From contig NZ_JBATXB010000048.1 of assembly GCF_049673005.1 (NCBI RefSeq), positions 1-35,984 on the forward strand: DNA of 35,984 bases, in the 5' to 3' direction. The stretch comes from Carnobacterium_A sp049673005. Lineage in GTDB: Bacteria > Bacillota > Bacilli > Lactobacillales > Carnobacteriaceae. The notes beneath the pieces are model-generated. The model did not search any database. It had not been told where the DNA came from and was given only the letters and a program-made list of their open reading frames with translations. The position numbers and the translations under genes were made by a program. Positions within the stretch are counted from its first letter, which is position 1. The number at the start of each line of letters is the position of its first letter. Of this stretch, positions 15,523-24,195 are shown one piece after another.

Positions 15523-16911
15523 TTGAAAAAGTTTCCAAAACAGTTCTTATGGGGAGCCGCTGCTTCTGCACCGCAAACAGAAGGAGCAGCATTAGTAGAT
15601 GGGAAATCAGCTACAACATGGGATAAGTGGTTTGACATGCATCCTGAAAAATTTGCGAATCAGATTGGACCAAGGGATACATCAAATACCTATGTCCAGT
15701 ACTTAGAAGATGTTCAATTGATGGAAGACATGTCGTTGAACTCCTATCGAACATCTATCTCATGGGCGCGTTTATTACCTGATGGAAAAACACTCAACCA
15801 AAAAGCTGTCGATTTTTACCGCGCTTATTTTTCTGAAATGAATAAAAAAGGAATTAAGCCGATTGTAAATTTATTTCATTTTGATATGCCTTGGTGGTTA
15901 ATGGAAAAGGGCGGATGGGAGAATCGAGAATCTATAGAGGCTTTTGGGTATTACGCTAAAGTAGCATTTGAACAGTTTGGAGACTTAGTTCAACAGTGGA
16001 CGACATTTAACGAACCGATTGTTCCAGCGGAGTGTGGATACTTGTTTGAATTCCACTATCCTGCTGTTGTTGATTTTAAGCGTGCAGTACAAGTTGGTTA
16101 CAATACCTTGATGGCTCACGTCAAAGCAGTTGAACAATTTAAGGAAAATAAACACAAAGGTCAGATTGGCGTTGTGTTAAATTTAACACCAGTATTAAGT
16201 AAAAGCGAACGTTTTGAGGATATGAAAGCAAAAGAAGCAGCAGATGAATTGTATATTAAAAGTTTCTTAGATCCGGTTGTTCTTGGTCGAATCTCACCGA
16301 AATTAATTGCGTTACTAAAGGACAATCAGTTACTTCCACTTACTCAAGAAGGAGATAAAGAACGGATTGCACAGGCAACGATAGATTTTTTAGGGGTTAA
16401 TTATTATCAGCCTAAAAGAGTTCAAGCTGTTGAGAATCCAAGCATTCCTGCGTTAATGCCTAGTGATTTATTTGCTGACTATGATTGGCCAGATAAAAAA
16501 ATAAATCCTTATCGAGGATGGGAAATTTATCCAAAAGCCCTTTTTGATATTGGGATGAGAATTAAAAATGACTATGGAAATATTCCTTGGTATGTCTCAG
16601 AGAATGGTATGGGAGTTGCAGAAGAAGAGCGATTTATGAATGAAGAAGGAATCATTCAGGATGATTATAGAATAGAATTTGTTCAGGATCATCTTTTGGA
16701 ACTTCATAAAGCTATTGAACAAGGCAGCAATTGTTTTGGATACCATATGTGGACATTTATTGATTGTTGGTCATGGTTAAATGGTTACCGCAACCGTTAT
16801 GGATTTTATCGTGTTGATATTGAAGATGGATTTAAGAGAATCCCTAAAAAAAGTAGTTTTTGGATGAAAGAAGTTATCCGAAATAATGCCATTCTTAAAG
16901 GAGAAAATTAA
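15523..16911 (+). CDS. GH1 beta-glycosidase, possibly a cytoplasmic beta-mannosidase
   Basis: This is a retaining GH1 enzyme of 462 residues with N-terminal FPKQFLWGAAASAPQTEGA, acid/base E164 in TFNEP and nucleophile E360 in SENG. In the substrate-recognition loop the usual NFEW is replaced by WSW (W416, S417, W418), followed by NGYRNRYGF. The Ser is reminiscent of 6-phospho-beta-glycosidases, but the Lys expected shortly after it is not seen, so a non-phosphorylated substrate is plausible. The start is TTG with AAAGGAG upstream. It sits between GH125 and GH38 alpha-mannosidases in one operon. This suggests it removes a beta-linked residue exposed by them, such as Man-beta-1,4-GlcNAc; that specificity is inference. 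A beta-glucosidase is the alternative. Confidence 0.82.
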   Translation: MKKFPKQFLWGAAASAPQTEGAALVDGKSATTWDKWFDMHPEKFANQIGPRDTSNTYVQYLEDVQLMEDMSLNSYRTSISWARLLPDGKTLNQKAVDFYRAYFSEMNKKGIKPIVNLFHFDMPWWLMEKGGWENRESIEAFGYYAKVAFEQFGDLVQQWTTFNEPIVPAECGYLFEFHYPAVVDFKRAVQVGYNTLMAHVKAVEQFKENKHKGQIGVVLNLTPVLSKSERFEDMKAKEAADELYIKSFLDPVVLGRISPKLIALLKDNQLLPLTQEGDKERIAQATIDFLGVNYYQPKRVQAVENPSIPALMPSDLFADYDWPDKKINPYRGWEIYPKALFDIGMRIKNDYGNIPWYVSENGMGVAEEERFMNEEGIIQDDYRIEFVQDHLLELHKAIEQGSNCFGYHMWTFIDCWSWLNGYRNRYGFYRVDIEDGFKRIPKKSSFWMKEVIRNNAILKGEN

Positions 16912-16913
16912 AA

Positions 16914-19619
16914 ATGAAAAAAACTGTATATATTTTATCACATAGTCATTGGGATCGAGAATGGTACTTACCTTATGAGCAACACCATATGCGTTTAATT
17001 GAATTAATGGATGATGTATTAGAGTTATTTGAAACGGATCCAGAGTTTAAAAGTTTTCACTTAGACGGACAAACGATTATTTTAGACGATTACTTGCAAG
17101 TACGTCCAGGTAAAAAAGACTTAGTTAAAAAGCACATTCAAAATGGGAAATTAAAGATAGGACCTTTTTATATTTTACAAGATGCATTCTTAACAAGTAG
17201 CGAGTCAAATGTTCGTAATATTCTTGTTGGAATGGACGAAAGTAAACAATGGGGTTCTCCAGTTGAACTAGGATACTTCCCAGATACTTTTGGAAATGCT
17301 GGACAGACACCACAAATGATGAAACAAGCTGGTTTCGATGTGGCGGCATTTGGACGCGGAGTTAAACCTACCGGATTCAATAACGTTGTTGTAAATGATG
17401 ATAAATACGCATCACAATTCTCAGAAATGTGGTGGAAGGGGCCAGATGATTCTGAAATATTAGGGCTATTATTTGCGAACTGGTACAGTAATGGAAATGA
17501 AATTCCAACAGATAAAGCAGAAGCACAAGTATTCTGGGAAACAAAATTGGCAGATGCTGGTTTATATACTTCAACAGATCATATACTGATGATGAATGGG
17601 TGTGACCACCAACCGGTTCAAAAAGATTTGTCAGTAGCAATCCAAGTTGCCAATGAGCTGTATCCTGAAATTGAGTTTGTTCACACAAGTTTTGACGAGT
17701 ACCTTACGGCCTTGAAAAAAGATTTGCCAGAAAACTTAAACACTGTTTCAGGTGAGTTAACGTCGCAAGAAACCGAAGGATGGTACACATTAGCGAACAC
17801 AGCATCAACACGTGTTTATTTGAAGCAATGGAATACACAAGTGTCACGTTTACTTGAAAATATTGCTGAACCGTTAGCGACAATGGCATATGAAACTGCT
17901 GAAGAATACCCACATGACATGTTGCGCTATGCTTGGAAAACGTTGATGCAAAATCACCCTCATGATAGTATTTGTGGTTGCAGCGTTGATGAAGTACACC
18001 GTGAAATGGTTACACGTTTTGAAAAAGCAAACGAAGTTGGACGGTATGTAGCAGACGAAGCTGCCTTACATTTAGTAAAATCAATTGACACATCAACATT
18101 TAAAGATAAAAAAGGTCTTCCTTTTGTTGTATTTAATACAAGCGGATCTGAGAAAACAGGGGTTGCCGAAGTGAGATTAGAAATTGAGCGTTTGCCTTTT
18201 TCTGCCGGACAACCAGACCACTTATACTCTGCTTTAAAAGAAAAAGAGTATCCAACGTATGTAGTGGAGAATACAGAAGGGAAAAGGATTTCTGCCGTTA
18301 TCACTCCTGCGGGAACAGAATTTGGCTACGACTTGCCTAAAGATAGATTTAGACAACCCTTCATGGCTCGTTATGTTGATGTTAGGCTGCCTATTGAATC
18401 TATGAGTGGTTTATCTTGGAGTAGTTTCATTTTAGTTGAAGCAAATCAAGAAGAGATGAATGAGTTAGCAAAAGAAACACTTATTTCAGCTGAAGGAAAA
18501 ACGCTTGAAAACGAGCATTTAAAAGTAGATATAGCAAGTGATGGAACGTTGACTATCTTAAATAAATCAACCAATAAAACTTATACTGATCTATTGAATT
18601 TTGAAGATGTTGGAGATATTGGGAATGAATATATTTTCAGACAACCTTTAAATGATCAAGCTATTTATTCAAAAGGAACAGCTGCAACGATTGAAATTAT
18701 AGAGGACACAATTGGTTTTGGGGAAATAGAAATTACCCATACATTAGCTATCCCTATCTCAGCAGATGAGCTTTTGGAAGAGGAGCAAAAAGCCGTTATA
18801 GAGATGCGTGAAAGACAAGCGGGACGATCAACTACTTTGAAAGAGTTGGTAGTAAAAACAAAGGTTCGTTTAGAAAAACATAGTCAACAAGTGAAATTTG
18901 AGACTACTTTTGATAATCAACATTTGGATCACCGTTTGCGTGTATTATTCCCAACCGGTATTCAATCAGCTATTCATTATGCGGACAGTATATTCGAAGT
19001 AGTAGAGAGACCAAACTCGGTAGACCCTGCTTGGGTTAATCCGTCAAATCCCCAACATACTCATGCTTTTGTAAATGTACAAAATGATGAAAATGGTGTT
19101 ACAGCTTCGGTTATTGGATTAAATGAATACGAAATTATTGAAGAACAAAACCAACAAACTATCGCGGTAACTTTATTAAGAGCAGTTGGAGAATTAGGCG
19201 ATTGGGGATACTTCCCAACACCAGAAGCACAATGCTTAGGTCAACAATCTATGCTTTATGCACTCTCATTCCATGGAGAAAATGAAGAAACGAGAACTTA
19301 TCTAGAAGCATTTAACTTCCAAATACCATTCAGTGCCTATCAGACTTCTATTCATGAAGGAAAGTGGCCAAACAATTACCAATACGCTAAATTGGAGAGC
19401 AAAGAAATGGCATTAACAGCATTTAAACGAAAAGAACACAGTGATGAAATTATTACTCGTGCTTACAATTTAACCAATAAAGAAGTAGATGCCTCATTAA
19501 CGATTGAAAATTATCAATCTCAAAAGTGTAACTTACTTGAAGAGATTATTGAAGGCTCAGTAGATTCAACAGCGAAACCTTATGAAATCGTTAATACGTT
19601 ATGGGAAAAGAATAACTAA
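16914..19619 (+). CDS. GH38 alpha-mannosidase
   Basis: This 901-residue cytoplasmic enzyme has the GH38 order: N-terminal catalytic barrel, three-helix domain, then beta-sandwich domains. The zinc-type metal site is visible as SHSHWDREW (H12, D14), the nucleophile D124 in GYFPDTFGNAGQ, and NHPHDS (H348, H350, D351). MNGCDHQPVQ near residue 225 is also conserved. Bacterial GH38 enzymes remove alpha-1,3- (and alpha-1,2-) mannose or, in MngB, mannosyl-glycerate; there is no mannosylglycerate PTS here, and the GH125 partner favours the N-glycan role. It starts with AAAGGAG upstream, 2 bases after the GH1 stop, and is the last gene before a strong terminator. Confidence 0.9.
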   Translation: MKKTVYILSHSHWDREWYLPYEQHHMRLIELMDDVLELFETDPEFKSFHLDGQTIILDDYLQVRPGKKDLVKKHIQNGKLKIGPFYILQDAFLTSSESNVRNILVGMDESKQWGSPVELGYFPDTFGNAGQTPQMMKQAGFDVAAFGRGVKPTGFNNVVVNDDKYASQFSEMWWKGPDDSEILGLLFANWYSNGNEIPTDKAEAQVFWETKLADAGLYTSTDHILMMNGCDHQPVQKDLSVAIQVANELYPEIEFVHTSFDEYLTALKKDLPENLNTVSGELTSQETEGWYTLANTASTRVYLKQWNTQVSRLLENIAEPLATMAYETAEEYPHDMLRYAWKTLMQNHPHDSICGCSVDEVHREMVTRFEKANEVGRYVADEAALHLVKSIDTSTFKDKKGLPFVVFNTSGSEKTGVAEVRLEIERLPFSAGQPDHLYSALKEKEYPTYVVENTEGKRISAVITPAGTEFGYDLPKDRFRQPFMARYVDVRLPIESMSGLSWSSFILVEANQEEMNELAKETLISAEGKTLENEHLKVDIASDGTLTILNKSTNKTYTDLLNFEDVGDIGNEYIFRQPLNDQAIYSKGTAATIEIIEDTIGFGEIEITHTLAIPISADELLEEEQKAVIEMRERQAGRSTTLKELVVKTKVRLEKHSQQVKFETTFDNQHLDHRLRVLFPTGIQSAIHYADSIFEVVERPNSVDPAWVNPSNPQHTHAFVNVQNDENGVTASVIGLNEYEIIEEQNQQTIAVTLLRAVGELGDWGYFPTPEAQCLGQQSMLYALSFHGENEETRTYLEAFNFQIPFSAYQTSIHEGKWPNNYQYAKLESKEMALTAFKRKEHSDEIITRAYNLTNKEVDASLTIENYQSQKCNLLEEIIEGSVDSTAKPYEIVNTLWEKNN

Positions 19620-19626
19620 TATAAAT

Positions 19627-19677
19627 AAACACCCCTTACTGCGTGATCCATTTTACGTTAGTAAGGGGTGTTTTTTT
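19627..19677 (+). terminator. strong terminator of the glycosidase operon
   Basis: AAACACCCCTTACT (19627-19640) pairs perfectly with AGTAAGGGGTGTTT (19660-19673) and continues inward, followed by a T-run. Confidence 0.92.
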
Positions 19678-19739
19678 CTTATAAACCGATAAAGAATAAT
19701 TGTAATTTATATATAAAGTAAAGAATCTCTTTGTGAAGT

Positions 19740-19781
19740 AATTTCAAATAAAGCAGAAATTCTAAGCTATTGTTGTATAAT
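19740..19781 (+). promoter_or_regulatory. dyad and -10 element before the sigma-54 activator gene
   Basis: AATTTC (19740-19745) and GAAATT (19756-19761) form an inverted repeat with a 10-base spacer. A consensus TATAAT lies at 19776-19781, but no good -35 sits 17 bases upstream of it. The dyad overlaps the expected -35 area and could be an operator. Confidence 0.35.
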
Positions 19782-19816
19782 GAGAAAATAAATACAAATA
19801 AAAGGGGTTTAAAAAG

Positions 19817-22699
19817 ATGATAAATAAGCTGAAAAAAATAATAGAAAATGAAAATCCAAGAAATCCTTATACTGACACCGAACTTGCTCAACTATTAGAA
19901 ACTTTTAGAGAGACTATCACTAATTTAAGAACTAGGGAAATGATACCCGATTCAAGAACAAGAAGAAAAGAATTATTAGATTTTGAAATTATTGCTATTC
20001 TAACAGAACAACCTCAAATATCTGAAAGAAAATTAACCGAAAAATTAAATGAAGTTGGATTCTCTATTACACGATCTGCAGTTGGAAAATATAAAAAAGA
20101 AGTCCAAGATAAAATTTCTATTATTGAGCCGCTAAAACAAATTAAGGAAGCGGATCCATTTGAAGACTTAATCGGATCAAACGGTAGTCTGAAAACACAA
20201 ATTAACCAAGCAAAAGCATCAATTCTCTATCCTCCTAAAGGCCTACACACTCTTATTACAGGGCCTTCTGGTTCTGGAAAGAGCTTTGTCGCACAAAAAA
20301 TGTATGAATACAGCAAAACTACAAAGAATTTCAAGGGAAATGTTCGATTTGAAGTATTTAACTGTGCAGATTATGCAGAAAATCCACAATTATTACTCTC
20401 ACAACTTTTTGGCTATGTTAAAGGAGCTTTTACTGGAGCAACGGAGGATAAAAAAGGACTTGTTGAAATCTGCGATGGTGGAATTCTATTCTTAGATGAA
20501 ATCCATCGATTACCACCTGAAGGGCAAGAAATTTTGTTTTATCTTTTAGATCAAAATTTGTATAGAAGGCTAGGAGAAACTGAGTTAGCTAGAAAGAGTA
20601 AGTTACTTTTAATAGGGGCAACAACTGAAGATCCATCTAAAACACTATTGTTAACTTTTAGAAGAAGAATTCCTATAAATATAGAGATGCCAAGTTATCA
20701 CGAAAGAACAATTAGTGAAAAATTTCATTTTATAAAAATGTTTTTTAAAAATGAAAGTAAACGAGTGAATAAACCATTTCGAATAAAAAGAGATGTCATA
20801 AAATCGTTTTTATCTTATTCCTGTAATGGTAATATAGGTCAGTTAAAAAGTGATATCCAAGCAACTTCTGCAAAAGGATTTCTTCATGCAACAATAAATC
20901 AGAAAAATGAAATTTGTATAAACTTTCAAGAATTACCTAAGCAGATCATTGAAGAAATTATTATGAAAAATGATTTTAATGAAGAAGTTTATTCCTTTAG
21001 TCAAAAAGATCTAATTATTAATGAAAGTGATAGTAAGGAATTAGAAAAAATGAACAAGCTTTCAATACCTGTTCATACTGAAACTATTTACGAATTTATT
21101 GAAAATACTTATCAAACAATGAAATTAGAAAATTATACAGAATCTAAAATAAAATTATACTTGAGCGAAAGAATAGAAGGAGAGATGCAACGTCTTTCTT
21201 TATTAAGTTATAAAAAAGAAATAGATTATGATATTTTAAAAAATCTCATAGGCTCTAGGCTTTTAGAAGCAACAAAGATGAGTTTTGAAATAGCAAATAA
21301 TTATTTTGAGAATTTAGACAGCAAACTGATTTTCCCCCTTTCTATTCATTTGAATTCAGCTATCAATAGGTATATTTCTAATAAAGAAACGATAAATCCA
21401 AACTTAGAAATGATAAAACAAAATTATAAAAAAGAGTTTAAAGTTGGTAGCTTGATTAAAGATTTAATCGATAAAGAATATGCCATAAATTTACCGCAAG
21501 ATGAAATTGGTTTTATCGCTATGTATCTTAAAAACTTTAAAGGTTTAGTACAGGAAAAAAATATAAAAATTGGAATAGTTGTACTTTCTCACGGGAATGT
21601 AGCTAAAGGAATGGTTGAAGTAGCGAACAAATTATTAGGTGTAAACCATGCTGTTGGATTGGAAATGGATTTAACTGATTCACCAAATTTGATGCTAGAA
21701 AAAACAATACCTGTAGTGAAAAATGCTGATCAAGGAAAAGGAGTACTTATATTAGCCGATATGGGATCTTTAATACTATTTGGAGATATTATTTCAGCAA
21801 GAACACAGATATCTGTTCGAGTAGTTGGGAGAGTTGATACTTTAATGGTTATTGAATCAGTTAGGCGTTCACTTTTACCAGAAGATACTTTAGATAAACT
21901 TGCAGATGAAATTGATTCAAAGCAATTTTTAACTGGGAGCACGTTTATTTCACCAATAGAAAGAGAAAAAGTAATTGTAACATTATGTCTAACTGGTGAA
22001 GGTGCAGCTAAGGTTTTAAAAAATTATATTAAAACATCAATTGTTAATTATACTGACAAAATTAAAATAATTCCGATTGGTTTTTTTACTCAAGATGAAC
22101 TATCAGTGACTTTAGATGAGATTAGTCATTCTAATGAAATATTAGCCATAGTAGGAACCATTAACCCTATATATAAAGATATACCTTTTGTATCAGCAGA
22201 AGAACTCTTAAATAAAAGCAATAAGCTTCTACACATACTTAGTAATAAAGGCAAACTATATAAAGAAAATACTTTAAAAAATTATATTAGTATAGATTTA
22301 ATTCATATTGAGAATGAGTTCGTTACAAAAAATGATGTTCTCGATAAAATGACTAAAAAGTTAATACAAAAAGAAAGTATTACTAGTGGTTTTATCTTAA
22401 GTATGTATAAAAGAGAAACGATGGGTAATACTTTTTTAGAAGGAGGTATTGCAATACCTCACGGTGAAAGTGAGTATATTACAAAACCAGCCATTTCGAT
22501 TACCAAACTAGCCACACCTATATTATGGGAGAATAACCAGTATGTTACTTTTATTTTTCTTTTGGCATTAACTGAAGATAACGGGAAAGAAATAGAAGAT
22601 TTATATAACATACTCTATAAGGATAACGTTTTCAAACTCCTTGAAGAGGCTAATACAAAAGAAGAGATTCATTCTATTTTAACGAATACAATATTATAA
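19817..22699 (+). CDS. LevR-like sigma-54-dependent PTS-regulated activator
   Basis: This is a 960-residue multi-domain enhancer-binding protein. An N-terminal DNA-binding region (about 1-105) precedes an AAA+ domain with Walker A GPSGSGKS (149-156), the sigma-54 contact loop GAFTGA (203-208) and Walker B GGILFLDE (221-228). One PTS regulation domain follows, with H511; the second expected His appears to be Y570. Next come an EIIA-Man-like domain (H592 in LSHGN), an EIIB-Gat-like domain (C724 in CLTGEGAA) and a C-terminal EIIA-Gat/Fru-like domain (H882 in IPHGE). LevR itself ends in a second PRD, so this ending is different. It should activate the -24/-12 promoter directly downstream when its phosphorylation by PTS proteins signals substrate. 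AAAGGGG precedes the ATG at somewhat long spacing. Confidence 0.88.
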   Translation: MINKLKKIIENENPRNPYTDTELAQLLETFRETITNLRTREMIPDSRTRRKELLDFEIIAILTEQPQISERKLTEKLNEVGFSITRSAVGKYKKEVQDKISIIEPLKQIKEADPFEDLIGSNGSLKTQINQAKASILYPPKGLHTLITGPSGSGKSFVAQKMYEYSKTTKNFKGNVRFEVFNCADYAENPQLLLSQLFGYVKGAFTGATEDKKGLVEICDGGILFLDEIHRLPPEGQEILFYLLDQNLYRRLGETELARKSKLLLIGATTEDPSKTLLLTFRRRIPINIEMPSYHERTISEKFHFIKMFFKNESKRVNKPFRIKRDVIKSFLSYSCNGNIGQLKSDIQATSAKGFLHATINQKNEICINFQELPKQIIEEIIMKNDFNEEVYSFSQKDLIINESDSKELEKMNKLSIPVHTETIYEFIENTYQTMKLENYTESKIKLYLSERIEGEMQRLSLLSYKKEIDYDILKNLIGSRLLEATKMSFEIANNYFENLDSKLIFPLSIHLNSAINRYISNKETINPNLEMIKQNYKKEFKVGSLIKDLIDKEYAINLPQDEIGFIAMYLKNFKGLVQEKNIKIGIVVLSHGNVAKGMVEVANKLLGVNHAVGLEMDLTDSPNLMLEKTIPVVKNADQGKGVLILADMGSLILFGDIISARTQISVRVVGRVDTLMVIESVRRSLLPEDTLDKLADEIDSKQFLTGSTFISPIEREKVIVTLCLTGEGAAKVLKNYIKTSIVNYTDKIKIIPIGFFTQDELSVTLDEISHSNEILAIVGTINPIYKDIPFVSAEELLNKSNKLLHILSNKGKLYKENTLKNYISIDLIHIENEFVTKNDVLDKMTKKLIQKESITSGFILSMYKRETMGNTFLEGGIAIPHGESEYITKPAISITKLATPILWENNQYVTFIFLLALTEDNGKEIEDLYNILYKDNVFKLLEEANTKEEIHSILTNTIL
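22539..22614. promoter_or_regulatory. possible upstream activator sites within the 3' end of the activator gene
   Basis: AGTATGTTA (22539-22547) and its exact complement TAACATACT (22606-22614) lie about 120-195 bases upstream of the expected sigma-54 start site, the usual distance for enhancer-binding proteins. Both are inside coding sequence, so this may be chance. Confidence 0.25.
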
Positions 22700-22707
22700 A
22701 CCAAAAG

Positions 22708-22724
22708 TTGGCATGATACTTGCA
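22708..22724 (+). promoter_or_regulatory. sigma-54 (-24/-12) promoter of the PTS/dehydratase operon
   Basis: TTGGCATGATACTTGCA has GG (22710-22711) and GC (22722-22723) exactly 10 bases apart and matches the TTGGCAC-N5-TTGC consensus closely. It starts 9 bases after the stop of the activator gene and about 31 bases before the ATG of the aldolase gene. Confidence 0.9.
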
Positions 22725-22754
22725 TGTATAAAAGTAACACAGGAGGTGGAAAAA

Positions 22755-23375
22755 ATGATAAATAACTTTCCAAAAGTTACCATTATATTACGCGGCTATA
22801 ATTATCAGCAGGTTAAAACAGTTATGGATGTTTTAAAAGGTAAGCATAAGGACTATGCTCTTGAAATTACATTAAATTCTCCAGATGTTTTTACAACCAT
22901 TAGTAAAATATCAAAAGAGTACGGAAATGATTTTTATATAGGAGCAGGAACAGTATTATCTATGGAAAATGCTAAAGATGCTATAAGTGCAGGAGCAAAA
23001 TTCATATTGTCTCCTATAAAATTAAGCAAAGAAATTTTAGAAATGTGTAAACAAGAAAGAATTCTAACTATACCTGGCGCGATGACGCCATCAGAAGTAA
23101 TGGAGCTTAAAACAAATGGCGCAGACATTATAAAAATCTTTCCAGCTAATACTGTTGGAAATAAATTTTTTAAGGATATTCAAGCTCCATTGGGTAAACT
23201 TCCTTTGATGGCTGTTGGAGGAGTTTCTTCAGAAAATACGGCTAATTTTTTTGATAATGGAGCTGACTACGTAGGTATTGCTTCAGGTATTTTTAATAAA
23301 GAAGATATTTCAACACAAAATAGCAAGAAGTTAGCAAAGTCATTAATATTATTTGAAAATAAAGTTTTTAAATAG
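22755..23375 (+). CDS. KDPG/KDPGal-type aldolase (DgoA-like)
   Basis: This class I aldolase splits 2-keto-3-deoxy-6-phospho-aldonates into pyruvate and glyceraldehyde 3-phosphate. The Schiff-base lysine is K127 in GADIIKIFPAN, and the catalytic Glu is E37 in LEITLNSP. ILRG (R13) and GAGTVL are conserved, and 206 residues is the family size. The LNSP and KIFP motifs resemble DgoA (2-keto-3-deoxy-6-phosphogalactonate aldolase) more than Eda, which has an Arg after TL and KFFP. A frame is open from an ATG at 22713, but that codon lies inside the sigma-54 promoter; ATG 22755 follows AGGAGGTG and is the real start. It is the first gene of the sigma-54 operon. Confidence 0.86.
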   Translation: MINNFPKVTIILRGYNYQQVKTVMDVLKGKHKDYALEITLNSPDVFTTISKISKEYGNDFYIGAGTVLSMENAKDAISAGAKFILSPIKLSKEILEMCKQERILTIPGAMTPSEVMELKTNGADIIKIFPANTVGNKFFKDIQAPLGKLPLMAVGGVSSENTANFFDNGADYVGIASGIFNKEDISTQNSKKLAKSLILFENKVFK

Positions 23376-23414
23376 TATTAAGTTAAAAGTGAAATGAAAG
23401 GGGTGAAAGTAAAC

Positions 23415-23873
23415 ATGAAGTTAAATCTTGATGAAAAATTAGTATTTATTAATTTAGATTTTGAAAATAAAGAAGATATTTTAAATTTTCTATCAACTAA
23501 ATTACTAGAAAATGATTACGTTAAACCAGGATATCCACAAGCTATTATAGATAGAGAAGAACTATATCCTACTGGTTTACCTTCGCTAGGAGTGAATATT
23601 GCTATACCTCACGCAGATAATGATTTAGTTTTTAAAACAACAATAGCTATTGGTGTTTTAAAAGATTCTGTAGAATTTTGTTCTATGGAAAACAGAGAAA
23701 AAAAATTGAATGTACAGATTGTCATTATGTTAGCTATAAAAGAACCTCATGGTCAGATAGAAATGTTACAAAAAGTAGTTTCAATTATTCAAAATGATAA
23801 ATTAACAAAGGAAATTACAGAATCTAAAGATAAGAATGAAGTATTAAGCGCGTTAGAACCATACTTAAACTAA
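23415..23873 (+). CDS. PTS galactitol-type EIIA component
   Basis: The 152-residue cytoplasmic phosphocarrier of the fructose/galactitol EIIA fold (PTS_EIIA_2) receives phosphate from HPr at H66 in the motif NIAIPHAD and passes it to the EIIB encoded next. An in-frame ATG at 23394 lies before the AAAGGGGTG ribosome binding site (23397-23405), whereas ATG 23415 lies about 9 bases after it, so I take 23415. It belongs to the five-gene operon of aldolase, EIIA, EIIB, EIIC and dehydratase. The C-terminal domain of the activator is a related EIIA domain, a hint that the regulator senses the same phosphorelay. Confidence 0.88.
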   Translation: MKLNLDEKLVFINLDFENKEDILNFLSTKLLENDYVKPGYPQAIIDREELYPTGLPSLGVNIAIPHADNDLVFKTTIAIGVLKDSVEFCSMENREKKLNVQIVIMLAIKEPHGQIEMLQKVVSIIQNDKLTKEITESKDKNEVLSALEPYLN

Positions 23874-23895
23874 AAAATAGTAGGAGGAATTTATT

Positions 23896-24171
23896 ATGAA
23901 AAGAGTATTAGTAGCTTGTGGAAATGGGATTGCAACGTCAACTGTAGTGGCTTCAAAAATAAGAGATTATGCTGAAAAAGAAGGAGTTATCATTAAAACT
24001 GAACAATGTAAATTAATGGAGGTTCCCGGAAAAGGAGACAATTATGATTTAGTTGTAACAACCGGCCAATTTGGCGGACAAGTTAGTACTCCGGTTGTAG
24101 CTGGATTATCTTTATTAACTGGTATTGGCAAAGAGGATACATTAAAAGAAATTTTGAGTTATCTGAAATAA
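23896..24171 (+). CDS. PTS galactitol-type EIIB component
   Basis: The 91-residue cytoplasmic EIIB of the galactitol (Gat) family carries the phospho-cysteine at C8 in VLVACGNGIATST, the P-loop-like GatB signature. It takes phosphate from EIIA and donates it to the sugar during transport by EIIC. AGGAGG precedes the ATG. It is spaced 22 bases from EIIA and 24 bases from EIIC, indicating co-expression. The length agrees with E. coli GatB. Confidence 0.9.
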   Translation: MKRVLVACGNGIATSTVVASKIRDYAEKEGVIIKTEQCKLMEVPGKGDNYDLVVTTGQFGGQVSTPVVAGLSLLTGIGKEDTLKEILSYLK

Positions 24172-24195
24172 AAATATAATTCAGGAGGAAATATT

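Noticed and set aside
17377..18304. Minus-strand ORFs of 69-114 codons opposite the GH38 gene
   Set aside because: The GH38 frame is intact with all catalytic residues; the antisense frames show no domain and no ribosome binding site.
22713..22754. Upstream ATG extending the aldolase N-terminus
   Set aside because: The ATG lies within the -24/-12 sigma-54 promoter, upstream of any transcript from it; ATG 22755 has a strong AGGAGGTG.
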